6,976 nt of DNA from Bacteroides sp. UBA1317 (GCA_002307035.1 DBTL01000119.1:40762-47737); one strand, 5' to 3'; numbered from the stretch's first letter, positions 1 to 6,570 are shown. A program made the numbers and translations. Notes: generated by a model not told the origin, from the sequence alone.

Positions 1-38
1 ATCTCAGCTCATTACGTTACGAGCACCCCTACAGTATA
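1..38 (-). ncRNA. TPP riboswitch (thi box), 5' half, cut by the window edge
   Basis: Read on the minus strand, the first 38 bases contain the two hallmark blocks of the 5' half of a thiamin pyrophosphate riboswitch in the right order. They are GGGGTGC (29 to 23) and GCTGAGAT (8 to 1), joined by a short P3-type arm in which GCTC pairs with GAGC. The CTGAGA block is the conserved junction that contacts the pyrimidine ring of TPP. The 3' half, which would contain the ACCTGAT and GCGTAGGGA blocks, lies beyond position 1 and cannot be seen. In this family TPP binding turns off thiamin biosynthesis or transport genes, so the regulated gene should lie to the left on the minus strand. A promoter box sits immediately upstream at 42-49, which supports a short leader that starts almost at the aptamer. 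Confidence 0.82.
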
Positions 39-41
39 TCG

Positions 42-72
42 CAAATGTATGCAGAATCTTTTAAATAAAAAA
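42..72 (-). promoter_or_regulatory. Promoter of the TPP riboswitch transcript
   Basis: The minus strand reads TACATTTG at 49 to 42, a perfect match to the Bacteroides -7 consensus TAnnTTTG. A T-rich -33 region lies on the minus strand at 72 to 69 (TTTT, one mismatch from TTTG), with a 19-base spacer inside the usual 19-21 range. The predicted transcript start is around position 35, directly before the aptamer. The heptamers GCAGAAT (51-57) and ATTCTGC (76-82) form an inverted repeat around the -33 box. This could be a coincidence or an operator. Confidence 0.6.
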
Positions 73-171
73 CCTATTCTGCTTTAAATATCCTTGTTTT
101 TTCTACATTTAGTAGCTTTTATTTTCTATTTATTTTTTGTTATTATTCTACTTAATTTTCGGTCAATATTC

Positions 172-179
172 TACCTTTG
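172..179 (+). promoter_or_regulatory. -7 promoter box of the small gene
   Basis: TACCTTTG matches TAnnTTTG exactly and lies 26 bases before the chosen ATG at 206, giving a leader of about 20 bases. No clear TTTG -33 box is present 19-21 bases upstream; a TTTTTTG run at 133-139 is too far away. The box is the main reason for rejecting the upstream in-frame ATG at 137, which would lie before the transcript start. Confidence 0.5.
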
Positions 180-205
180 TTTATCTAATCAAATGTGAAG
201 AAGTT

Positions 206-370
206 ATGGCTGATAATTATTTGGAAAAACAAAGTGAGGAATATGAAGCTCGGAAAGCGGCTTGGGAGAAAGAGCGTAAACTAGGAATAAGAAAACCGAT
301 TATCCCTTCTGTGCCCAAAACAGAACAACCCGATAAATCGACTGTGAAAACTGGTGAGAAAAGTGATTAA
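206..370 (+). CDS. Small charged hypothetical protein, MADNYLE type, 54 aa
   Basis: This is a 54-residue protein of unknown function. It begins MADNYLEKQ, continues with a highly charged stretch rich in E, K and R (about residues 7-29) that is probably helical, and ends in a Pro/Lys/Ser-rich tail likely to be disordered. It has no signal peptide, membrane segment or cysteine. From memory, short Bacteroidota proteins starting MADNYLE(K/R) recur and are usually called hypothetical, sometimes mislabelled as dehydrogenases; I cannot verify that here. The frame is open upstream to an ATG at 137, but that extension is hydrophobic, overlaps the -7 box at 172-179 and looks like translated leader, so the ATG at 206 is preferred. 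A weak purine-rich GAAGAAG at 197-203 precedes it. The gene is divergent from the TPP riboswitch transcript, with no partner on its own strand. Confidence 0.72.
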   Translation: MADNYLEKQSEEYEARKAAWEKERKLGIRKPIIPSVPKTEQPDKSTVKTGEKSD

Positions 371-374
371 ACAG

Positions 375-408
375 ATTTGTGTTTTATGTTACAAATACTC
401 TTGTTTTT
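375..408 (+). terminator. Possible weak terminator after the small gene
   Basis: ATTTGT (375-380) can pair with ACAAAT (391-396) across a 10-base loop, and TTGTTTTT follows at 401-408. The stem is short and AT-rich, so it would be weak. It is listed because it directly follows the stop codon. Confidence 0.25.
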
Positions 409-431
409 CACTGCTTTTAGAGGCAAAAATA

Positions 432-485
432 GGGTTCAAGAAGTTCAAGGTTCACCTATGGACCTATACCCCCTCCCCCTCTAGC
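432..485 (+). repeat. Dispersed intergenic repeat, left copy
   Basis: The core GTTCAAGGTTCACCTA (443-458) recurs exactly, inverted, at 6545-6560. Similarity extends outward with one gap on the GGGT(T)CAA side and into a pyrimidine run, CCCCCTCC, on the other. The total is about 50 bases in each copy. The unit carries internal GTTCA direct repeats (434-438, 443-447 and 450-454). It lies in gene-free DNA, which fits a non-coding genomic repeat. Whether it recurs elsewhere in the genome cannot be seen here. Confidence 0.55.
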
Positions 486-678
486 TTCTATTATTAGGTT
501 AATTAATTGATAATCAATAGATTAATATTTTGTGTATTTGCATCTGTTAACAGTTTTGTCTTTTGCTGAGGTACTGAAAGTGAACCCTGATGAGCTCGTT
601 TTGCTGTAAGTAAAATAAGGAGTCAACTTAATTATATTCGTAATAATATCTATCATCAAATATGATCCGGTAAACTAA

Positions 679-822
679 ATAAAGTATGGGGCTCATTTCG
701 GCAATGGTAGATATAGATGCTCAAAAGAAAAGCTACAATATCTTCTAAATCTTCTAAGTGAAAGTTTTATTCGCTTCACAGATATGGCTCTATTTTCCGG
801 AATTAGAGAAGATTCTATTTGA
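679..822 (+). pseudogene. Possible gene remnant (47-codon open frame)
   Basis: From just after a TAA at 676-678 a frame stays open to a TGA at 820-822. Its translation has protein-like composition, with segments such as GAHFGNGRYRCSKEKL and IRFTDMALFSGI. There is no start codon near its beginning; the only in-frame ATG leaves about a dozen codons. No family is recognised. An open run of this length can occur by chance in AT-rich DNA, so this is a weak call. Confidence 0.18.
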
Positions 823-861
823 TAAGAAATGTTTGGGTGTGTCTTTTTCAATGACGTTTTT

Positions 862-904
862 AAAAAAGGCCTAAGTGTTTTCTGAAAACACTTAAGCCTT
901 TTTT
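862..904. terminator. Strong bidirectional intrinsic terminator
   Basis: A 20-position stem with one mismatch (871 with 895) and a 3-base loop (CTG, 882-884). The arms run 862-881 and 885-904. The outer six pairs are A-T on each side, so both strands end the hairpin with a T6 tract. On the minus strand it lies about 200 bases beyond the stop codon of the large helicase gene and is its most likely terminator. On the plus strand it would stop transcription entering the helicase gene from the left. Confidence 0.85.
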
Positions 905-1107
905 GATAAAGAAGAGGTATTTACAGAGACTCAGATGTTTCTTCTTGTCTGAATAAACACCTTTGTAGTATTTAAAATGGTTTGGATATGTATAGTGTAG
1001 AATATCTCATAGAAACAAAGACGGGTGTAACAATGTAGGATAAACTGCTGAAGAAGCAGATGTATAAATTCATTAAAATGTTAAACATAGGTAATCGTAC
1101 TTTAATT

Positions 1108-4100
1108 TCAATTTTCGTTGTGCTGTTTTTCTAAATATAATTCCGGCAAAATAATCTTTACTTCTTGTTTTGCGCCTTCTTTGAGCCAGTAAACTATAAA
1201 GTTTATTTTTGCACTTTTTAATTTGTAACCTTTATCGTCTTGCATTTTTATGTTTTCAAGGAACTTTTGAGAAAATTTCAACACTAAATCACCATTTGAA
1301 TTTGCGCAGCCATCTTCTTTAATGATAAGGGAATCTCCACTTAGCAAATTATTAATACGATGTTGTACAAACTCAAAATATCCAAGATTTACCTCTCTAT
1401 GAGTTAGCTGGATTGTTAAGCCGTTTGGCGGTAGATAAATTTCTCTGTTCTCAACTCTTTCTAAATTTTCCACTAAAAGATTATCTATAAAATTTGAGTT
1501 CAAATGAATTGTCAGATTTTGCTTTGCTCTTGTCATTGCAACGTATAACTGTCTTTTTCCCTCGTCGTTTTCTACATTAAAATCATCAAGCATTAGAAAA
1601 ATATTATCAAATTCTTTTCCTTTTGCTTTATGAATTGTTGAAACGAAGATTGTTTCTCCATTTTCGTTGAAAAAGTCTTCTAATTTCGATTCACGTATAA
1701 ATACATCTAAATCAGATTTGTACTTCTTTTTGGGATTGGTTACTTCAAAATCGCGTATGATATTATTGCATATTTCCAGTTTATTGCTATTACGGAACTT
1801 GCTCGTTAATTCTCGTTTTGCACTTTCCCAAGCTTCGTCACTCAGTATAAAAACATCATCATGTAGGTTCAAAAAGCTTAAGAAATATCTTACTTCAACA
1901 AGATTATATAAGTTGAAATTGTCATTTGACTGAATCAGTTTCGCTTGCATGTTATTCTTCAATAGAAATCCGGTTATTTGTAATGCTTCTTCATTTGTTT
2001 TTGTCAACACACAGGTAGCTCCGGTAAGTTCTGTAGCAAGTATATCATTTACAAGTGGTGTTATCAGATGACTACTTTGATAATGAACCAATTTTATTTT
2101 ACCATTATTGGTCTGCTTAGCAACAATCGGTGTCTCTTTCAATCGATGGGGAAGCCGTTTAATAAACATATTGCTAAATTCGACAAGGTTATTTTTGCTT
2201 CTGTAATTTTCAAGTAGCTCATGCATGACTGCTTTATTTATCTGAATAAACTGTTCCATGTATTTAGAACTTGCTCCTCTGAATCCAAAAATATTTTGGT
2301 CGTCATCACCCACAGCAATTACTCTCATCTCTTCATTCTGACTCATCAAAGCATTTATCAGGTTGAACTCATCTTCATCCATATCTTGCGCCTCGTCAAT
2401 CACCAACACCGTTTTTGTAATCCGGCTTGCTTCAACTTCTTTGTTTTTGATTTTCTCAATTGTCTTTTTCAAAATCACATCAGACTTTTCAAGACTCCCA
2501 ACCCTACCCAGTAAGTCAAAACAATAGGCATGAAATGTTTTTATTTCGATAAAATTTGCAGCATTTCCAATGAGTTTAAATAAGCGTTTTTTAAATTCTG
2601 TTACTGCTGCTCTTGAAAATGTGAGCATAAGTAATTGCTCATGTTTGACATCTTCCATCAACAAAAGAGAAGCCAGTTTATGAACTAAAACCCGTGTTTT
2701 TCCGCTACCCGGACCAGCCGCCACAACAATGTATTTCGATTCATTGTCGTTAATAATTCTCAATTGTGTGGGTGATAGTTCCCCAAAAAGTTGCCGGAAT
2801 TTTGCGGGGGTCATTCTTAACTTAAGATCGTCAGCTCTGCTTCCAGGAAAGTATTTATTCAGAAAAGAATTATAGTTTAATTGAAAATAATCTGCCACAA
2901 ACTGTAGCGCATCCTTATAATCGCTAATCATTTTCTTGGCGTATTCGCCGACAATGTGAATCTGTTGAATCTTATTTTCATAGAATTGATTCAGTTTTTT
3001 ATAATCGTCTTTCGTATATCGTTTAGAATTATCCGGTTCTAAACGTTCAATTGTCAGTCGGTTATACACAACCAGAAAGCCACCTTCAATTTTGATTGCT
3101 TCAATTCTAGAAAGATAAAACAGTGAGTCTTCAATATCATCAATACTAATGCTTAGTTTAAAGAGATTCGGACTGTTTTCGTAAGCTGTTTTTAATTCGT
3201 GAACGGAGAACTCAACCAACACTTCTTCTTTCCCTGCATCTTCTTTAGAAAGATTCACGTTGCTCTTTTCATATAAAAAATCAACTATGAATTGAGCCAA
3301 TTCATGCCGTTTCTCTAATTTATCTTTTAGCGAATCTTTTGGTTGTTGACAAATTACCACTATATGATTCTTTGAATATTCGAGGTTCTGTCGCTTGATC
3401 CAATTCTTGATGGCCCAAAAGTTGAGAATGGTTTTAATCTTGTTTGTGTTTACATCATTACAACCTTTCTCCTCGGCTTCCTCGTTCAGTTCTTTGATAT
3501 GGAATATCTTTTCCTGTTCTTCAAACAGTGTGAGTAAAAAAACTTCAATTCTGCTAAATGTTTCAACAATGCTGAGTGAATGATTTTTCTTTTCACCTCT
3601 TTTTATGTATGCTGTCAAATCTTTTGCATCAGCCAAAATATGTTCCTCACGAAGTAGAGTTATGATATTGATCACTTCCTCCTTCACAATGCCTAAATGA
3701 TCGCTGATATAATCTATTCTTGATTCTGCCGATTCTTCGTTTGACTGTTTTCTATTTTTACTTGAAATAAGCTTTTTAATAATCCGAATTCCTTTTTCTT
3801 TCTGTTTTTCTTGAAATTTTTCCGAAGCATTAATTTTATCAATGGCTTCTTGTGCATTTTGGCAGAGTATGCTGTTAGCAAAAACTCGTGGTACGTTTTG
3901 CCCACGCTTCAAATATCCAGCATCTTCCAACGCTGCAATAGCTGTTGTTACTCTCGTTTCAATCTCAACAACACTATCATCCCAACCGGCTTTTCGTGCA
4001 ATTTCCAATGCAGAGTTTGAAACTGACGAACGGAATCTTGTAATTTCCTTTATTGCTTTCCAAATCTGTTGTATCTCTTTAATTGATAATTTGGTTTGAT

Positions 4101-5934
4101 TCAACAAAATGAAATGCTTCCCGAGATCTTCTTCGTTAAACAGTACAAAGCAATCGGCTACTATCTTTTCATCTCTTCCTGCTCTACCTGCTTCCTGAAT
4201 ATAGTTTTCGAGTGAATCAGATATTTCATAGTGAATCACCATGCCAACGTCTTTTTTATCAACGCCCATTCCAAAGGCCGAAGTGGCCACCATAATATGT
4301 ACTTCGCCTTCAATGAATGCATTTTGGTTGGCCGTTTTATCCTTCGCATCCATTTTGCCGTGGTAAGGCCTGGCACTGAACCCATCATTGGTTAACCTTT
4401 CGGCAAGCAAATAAGCTTTTAGAGTTCTCGATACATAAATAATAGTCGGACAATTCTTTTCTTCAATCAAATCCCTGGCAGTCTGATATTTTTCTTCTTC
4501 GTCTCCTTTTTCAAAAACTTTATATTGAAGGTTTGTTCTCGAAGCTTTTGAAGTGAAAAGTTCAAGATCTATTGAAAGTTTTTCCTTGAAATAGTTTAGA
4601 ATATCCTCTATTACTTTTTGCTTGGCTGTAGCTGTGAAACACGAAACCGGAATTCCATCGGGAAGATTTTTCTTTTCCTGAACACCCTTAATAAAATCAG
4701 CAATGTATAAATAGTCAACTCTGAAATCCTGACCCCATGAAGAGAAGCAGTGCGCTTCGTCAATCACAAAGCGAACAATCTTCCTGCCCAATAACAATCG
4801 TTCAATTGTCTTGGAGCGCAAAGACTCCGGTGCGATATACAGGATAGAGGCTGAGCCATCCTCCACACGTTCGACAGATTTGGCCCTTTCAATAGGGTCC
4901 AGTAAACCATTTATTGTAACTGCTTCGGTTATTCCATTTTTTTCAAGGTTATCTACCTGATCTTTCATCAGTGATTGTAAAGGAGAAATAACAATAGTCA
5001 ATCCTTTTGAGCTCTCGCCACTCATTAAAGCCGGTACCTGAAAGGTAATGGATTTACCACCACCGGTAGGAAATACAGCTAGTAATGATTTATTATTAAC
5101 AGCTGCCTTAACGGCCTCTTCCTGTAATGGTTCACCGCCGTAGGTCCGGTATGCATCAAATCCAAAAAAATGTTTCAATCCCTTGTGTACGTCTAGCGCA
5201 TTGTTGCAATATGCACATCCGCTTAAGCAAGGTTTGTTACGCAACCGAAACATGATTCTTTCCACCTCGGGATAATTCTTCAGTACCCAGGGAGGTGTAA
5301 TGGAATGTGTCTTCTTGAAATAAATAAAAGAGTTAATAAGTGAAACACAATATGCCAGCTCCAACGGATGCTCAGAAATTATTTTCGTGATATCAACCTG
5401 TTCGCAAATCTCATTCTCAAAATATTGTTGAATCAGTTTTTCAGGTTCAGCGTCTGCACTTGTGTAGGAGATAAAACGAAAAAAGGCTTGAAACTCTTTT
5501 TGCTCCTTCAATAACAGATAAAAGATTTGTTGCAGTTTTTTATCCGTTTGTTTGAAGGCGGCAATTTCATCGTAGAACAAATCCCGTGCTTTGATGGCAT
5601 CATTCAACGGATTGTTCATCTCTTCCGATTGAAGTTTATCATCCTTCAGTAATGCATGATAAGGTTTTGTAGGAAAGAGGAGAGGGGAAAGGTGTAATGT
5701 ATCAATGGTGTTTGCTAAATTTATTCTTGCATTTTGTAGCGCATTGCCAATGTATTTGATATCATGATTTAGTATGTTATGACCGCATATAAATTCTGTT
5801 TCGTTCACAAATTGAACGAATTCAACAACCGAGTTTCTATGAAACGAACTTCCATCATCCTTAACACTACCTATGTCAAGAATTTTTCGACTTTTTGGTT
5901 CAATCTCGGTATCAACAAATGCTATAGAATTCAT
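1108..5934 (-). CDS. Exonuclease-RecQ-UvrD fusion: DnaQ-like exonuclease plus SF2 and SF1 DNA helicases, 1608 aa
   Basis: This is one intact frame from ATG (5934-5932) to TGA (1110-1108). Domains in order: a DEDD 3'-5' exonuclease at about 1-125 (D8 and E10 in FVDTE, D58 after GHN 51-53, D112); a Cys cluster C236-x3-C240-x2-C243; a RecQ-type SF2 core at about 255-610 with Walker A PTGGGKS (289-295), DEAH 392-395 followed by the RecQ-like CFSSWGQDFR loop, FTATA 433-437 and motif VI QEAGRAGRD 580-588; a largely helical linker of about 440 residues; and a UvrD/Rep SF1A helicase at about 1050-1480 with GPGSGKT 1074-1080, DEAQD 1180-1184, GDDDQNIFGFRGA 1209-1221, NYRS 1243-1246, STIHKAKGKEFD 1432-1443 and YVAMTRAK 1464-1471. 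The tail ends in a beta-rich segment. The usual RecQ C-terminal zinc cluster is absent. All ATPase motifs look intact. It is likely cytosolic and acts on DNA ends or recombination intermediates; a repair, recombination or defence role is inference. It is much longer than classical RecQ (about 600 aa) or UvrD (about 720 aa). No operon partner is visible. Confidence 0.93.
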   Translation of the reverse strand: MNSIAFVDTEIEPKSRKILDIGSVKDDGSSFHRNSVVEFVQFVNETEFICGHNILNHDIKYIGNALQNARINLANTIDTLHLSPLLFPTKPYHALLKDDKLQSEEMNNPLNDAIKARDLFYDEIAAFKQTDKKLQQIFYLLLKEQKEFQAFFRFISYTSADAEPEKLIQQYFENEICEQVDITKIISEHPLELAYCVSLINSFIYFKKTHSITPPWVLKNYPEVERIMFRLRNKPCLSGCAYCNNALDVHKGLKHFFGFDAYRTYGGEPLQEEAVKAAVNNKSLLAVFPTGGGKSITFQVPALMSGESSKGLTIVISPLQSLMKDQVDNLEKNGITEAVTINGLLDPIERAKSVERVEDGSASILYIAPESLRSKTIERLLLGRKIVRFVIDEAHCFSSWGQDFRVDYLYIADFIKGVQEKKNLPDGIPVSCFTATAKQKVIEDILNYFKEKLSIDLELFTSKASRTNLQYKVFEKGDEEEKYQTARDLIEEKNCPTIIYVSRTLKAYLLAERLTNDGFSARPYHGKMDAKDKTANQNAFIEGEVHIMVATSAFGMGVDKKDVGMVIHYEISDSLENYIQEAGRAGRDEKIVADCFVLFNEEDLGKHFILLNQTKLSIKEIQQIWKAIKEITRFRSSVSNSALEIARKAGWDDSVVEIETRVTTAIAALEDAGYLKRGQNVPRVFANSILCQNAQEAIDKINASEKFQEKQKEKGIRIIKKLISSKNRKQSNEESAESRIDYISDHLGIVKEEVINIITLLREEHILADAKDLTAYIKRGEKKNHSLSIVETFSRIEVFLLTLFEEQEKIFHIKELNEEAEEKGCNDVNTNKIKTILNFWAIKNWIKRQNLEYSKNHIVVICQQPKDSLKDKLEKRHELAQFIVDFLYEKSNVNLSKEDAGKEEVLVEFSVHELKTAYENSPNLFKLSISIDDIEDSLFYLSRIEAIKIEGGFLVVYNRLTIERLEPDNSKRYTKDDYKKLNQFYENKIQQIHIVGEYAKKMISDYKDALQFVADYFQLNYNSFLNKYFPGSRADDLKLRMTPAKFRQLFGELSPTQLRIINDNESKYIVVAAGPGSGKTRVLVHKLASLLLMEDVKHEQLLMLTFSRAAVTEFKKRLFKLIGNAANFIEIKTFHAYCFDLLGRVGSLEKSDVILKKTIEKIKNKEVEASRITKTVLVIDEAQDMDEDEFNLINALMSQNEEMRVIAVGDDDQNIFGFRGASSKYMEQFIQINKAVMHELLENYRSKNNLVEFSNMFIKRLPHRLKETPIVAKQTNNGKIKLVHYQSSHLITPLVNDILATELTGATCVLTKTNEEALQITGFLLKNNMQAKLIQSNDNFNLYNLVEVRYFLSFLNLHDDVFILSDEAWESAKRELTSKFRNSNKLEICNNIIRDFEVTNPKKKYKSDLDVFIRESKLEDFFNENGETIFVSTIHKAKGKEFDNIFLMLDDFNVENDEGKRQLYVAMTRAKQNLTIHLNSNFIDNLLVENLERVENREIYLPPNGLTIQLTHREVNLGYFEFVQHRINNLLSGDSLIIKEDGCANSNGDLVLKFSQKFLENIKMQDDKGYKLKSAKINFIVYWLKEGAKQEVKIILPELYLEKQHNEN

Positions 5935-6007
5935 AATAATGACTAAGTTCGTAATATTATTAAAAAAATACTTGAAACAATTTCTTAGCCTTTTGTATAT
6001 AACAATT

Positions 6008-6038
6008 TAAAAGTATACTAGTGCTCATATTTTGCGAA
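6008..6038 (-). promoter_or_regulatory. Candidate promoter of the exonuclease-RecQ-UvrD gene
   Basis: The minus strand has TACTTTTA (6015 to 6008), one mismatch from TAnnTTTG. TTCG (6038 to 6035), one mismatch from the -33 TTTG, lies upstream with a 19-base spacer. The predicted start near 6000 would give a leader of about 65 bases. The leader is AT-rich with no Shine-Dalgarno sequence before the ATG at 5934, which is normal for this phylum. Both boxes are imperfect, so this is only the best available candidate. Confidence 0.3.
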
Positions 6039-6114
6039 GATAAAAAAAAGTAATATAAACTTAGGTTAGATTCTTTTATTTTTGATCTATTTTTGTGTTT
6101 CTTTCATTCTAAAA

Positions 6115-6158
6115 CCATCACTCTTGTTATGGAAAGCTTTCCATAACAAGGGTGATGG
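6115..6158. terminator. 44-base near-perfect palindrome, probable intrinsic terminator or stem-loop
   Basis: Two 22-base arms are complementary around the centre AAGCTT (6134-6139), with a single non-Watson-Crick position (T6122 opposite G6151, a G-U wobble in plus-strand RNA). The minus strand has a short TTTT immediately after the stem (6114 to 6111), consistent with termination of a minus-strand transcript arriving from the right. The plus strand has no U-tract. It lies about 180 bases upstream of the helicase start, so it could shield that gene from upstream read-through. A relic of a mobile element or a protein-binding palindrome are alternatives. Confidence 0.55.
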
Positions 6159-6175
6159 CAACAATCTATATGTAG

Positions 6176-6340
6176 AGTCCAGCGCAAAGCATATTGATAT
6201 TAGCATATTACAAGCATACTTTAGGCAACGATAATAAAATAAGCCGTAACTTTGTGAGTTTACAAGAAATTGCTCAAACTAATCAGGATTATACTTATGA
6301 TGATTTAGTGTACACTCTCTTCAAAGCATTTGAGAGGTGA
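6176..6340 (+). pseudogene. Gene remnant, C-terminal-like fragment (54 codons)
   Basis: After a TAG at 6173-6175 the plus strand stays open to TGA at 6338-6340. The 54 residues have convincing protein composition, including ISRNFVSLQEIAQTNQDYTY followed by DDLVYTLFKAFER. No ATG occurs in this frame, and the fragment begins just past the palindrome at 6115-6158. This looks like the 3' end of a decayed or truncated gene. I do not recognise the family. A TTG at 6194-6196 could in principle start a 48-residue protein, but no ribosome-binding signal supports it. Confidence 0.32.
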
Positions 6341-6521
6341 AATAAGTTGGTATATCTGTAATATATTTTATTAAATATCATTTGCATCACGAGAGCACTG
6401 TGTAACTTTCATCCCTCTCTTTAAAGCTCTGCTAGATGCTCATATACCTCCTCCGAAAGTAGGGCATGAAAGCTCTTTATTCGTTGCTTTATTCCAACAT
6501 TTTATCCTTTTCTTCTTCAAA

Positions 6522-6570
6522 AAAGGAGGGTGTACTAAAACCCCTAGGTGAACCTTGAACCTGTTGACCC
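6522..6570 (-). repeat. Dispersed intergenic repeat, right copy (inverted)
   Basis: TAGGTGAACCTTGAAC (6545-6560) is the exact reverse complement of 443-458. Read on the minus strand, this copy runs from GGGTCAACAG through the core into a CACCCTCC pyrimidine run, matching the left copy with one gap and a few changes. The two copies bracket the whole helicase gene, about 6.1 kb apart. Confidence 0.55.

Larger units (their letters stand above)
371..1107. other. Gene-poor intergenic region, left
   Basis: These 737 bases between the small gene and the end of the large helicase gene contain no intact gene on either strand. What can be seen is: a weak hairpin (375-408), the dispersed repeat (432-485), an AT-rich TTGATAATCA patch (about 497-537), a 10-base palindrome CTGTTAACAG (544-553), a possible coding relic (679-822), and a strong bidirectional terminator (862-904). 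A small CTGCT/AGCAG hairpin at 1045-1059 lies about 50 bases past the helicase stop codon. The remainder shows no recognisable signal. Confidence 0.6.

Noticed and set aside
137..205. Upstream in-frame ATG extending the small protein by 23 residues
   Set aside because: The extension overlaps the -7 box at 172-179, is hydrophobic and unlike the rest of the protein, and would precede the predicted transcript start.
3714..3905. 63-residue minus-strand frame inside the linker region of the large gene
   Set aside because: It overlaps the large gene in another frame on the same strand, and its Lys-rich text is a frame shadow of the helical linker.
1667..4099. Several plus-strand open frames (1667-1933, 2221-2514, 3395-3583, 3811-4020, 3842-4099) inside the large gene
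   Set aside because: They are antisense to well-supported helicase domains, have Ser/Leu/Phe-rich antisense-style composition and show no domain signal.
5206..5229. CxxxCxxC read as a radical-SAM iron-sulfur motif
   Set aside because: No surrounding radical-SAM barrel is present; the motif lies between an exonuclease domain and a RecQ core, so a zinc-knuckle-like role is more likely.
6432..6454. GGAGGAGG followed by ATG on the minus strand, a classic ribosome-binding arrangement
   Set aside because: The frame stops after three codons, and Shine-Dalgarno sequences carry little weight in this phylum.
432..6570. CRISPR array or classical insertion-sequence ends
   Set aside because: There are only two copies of the repeat 6 kb apart, no regular spacers, no transposase frame and no visible target-site duplication.
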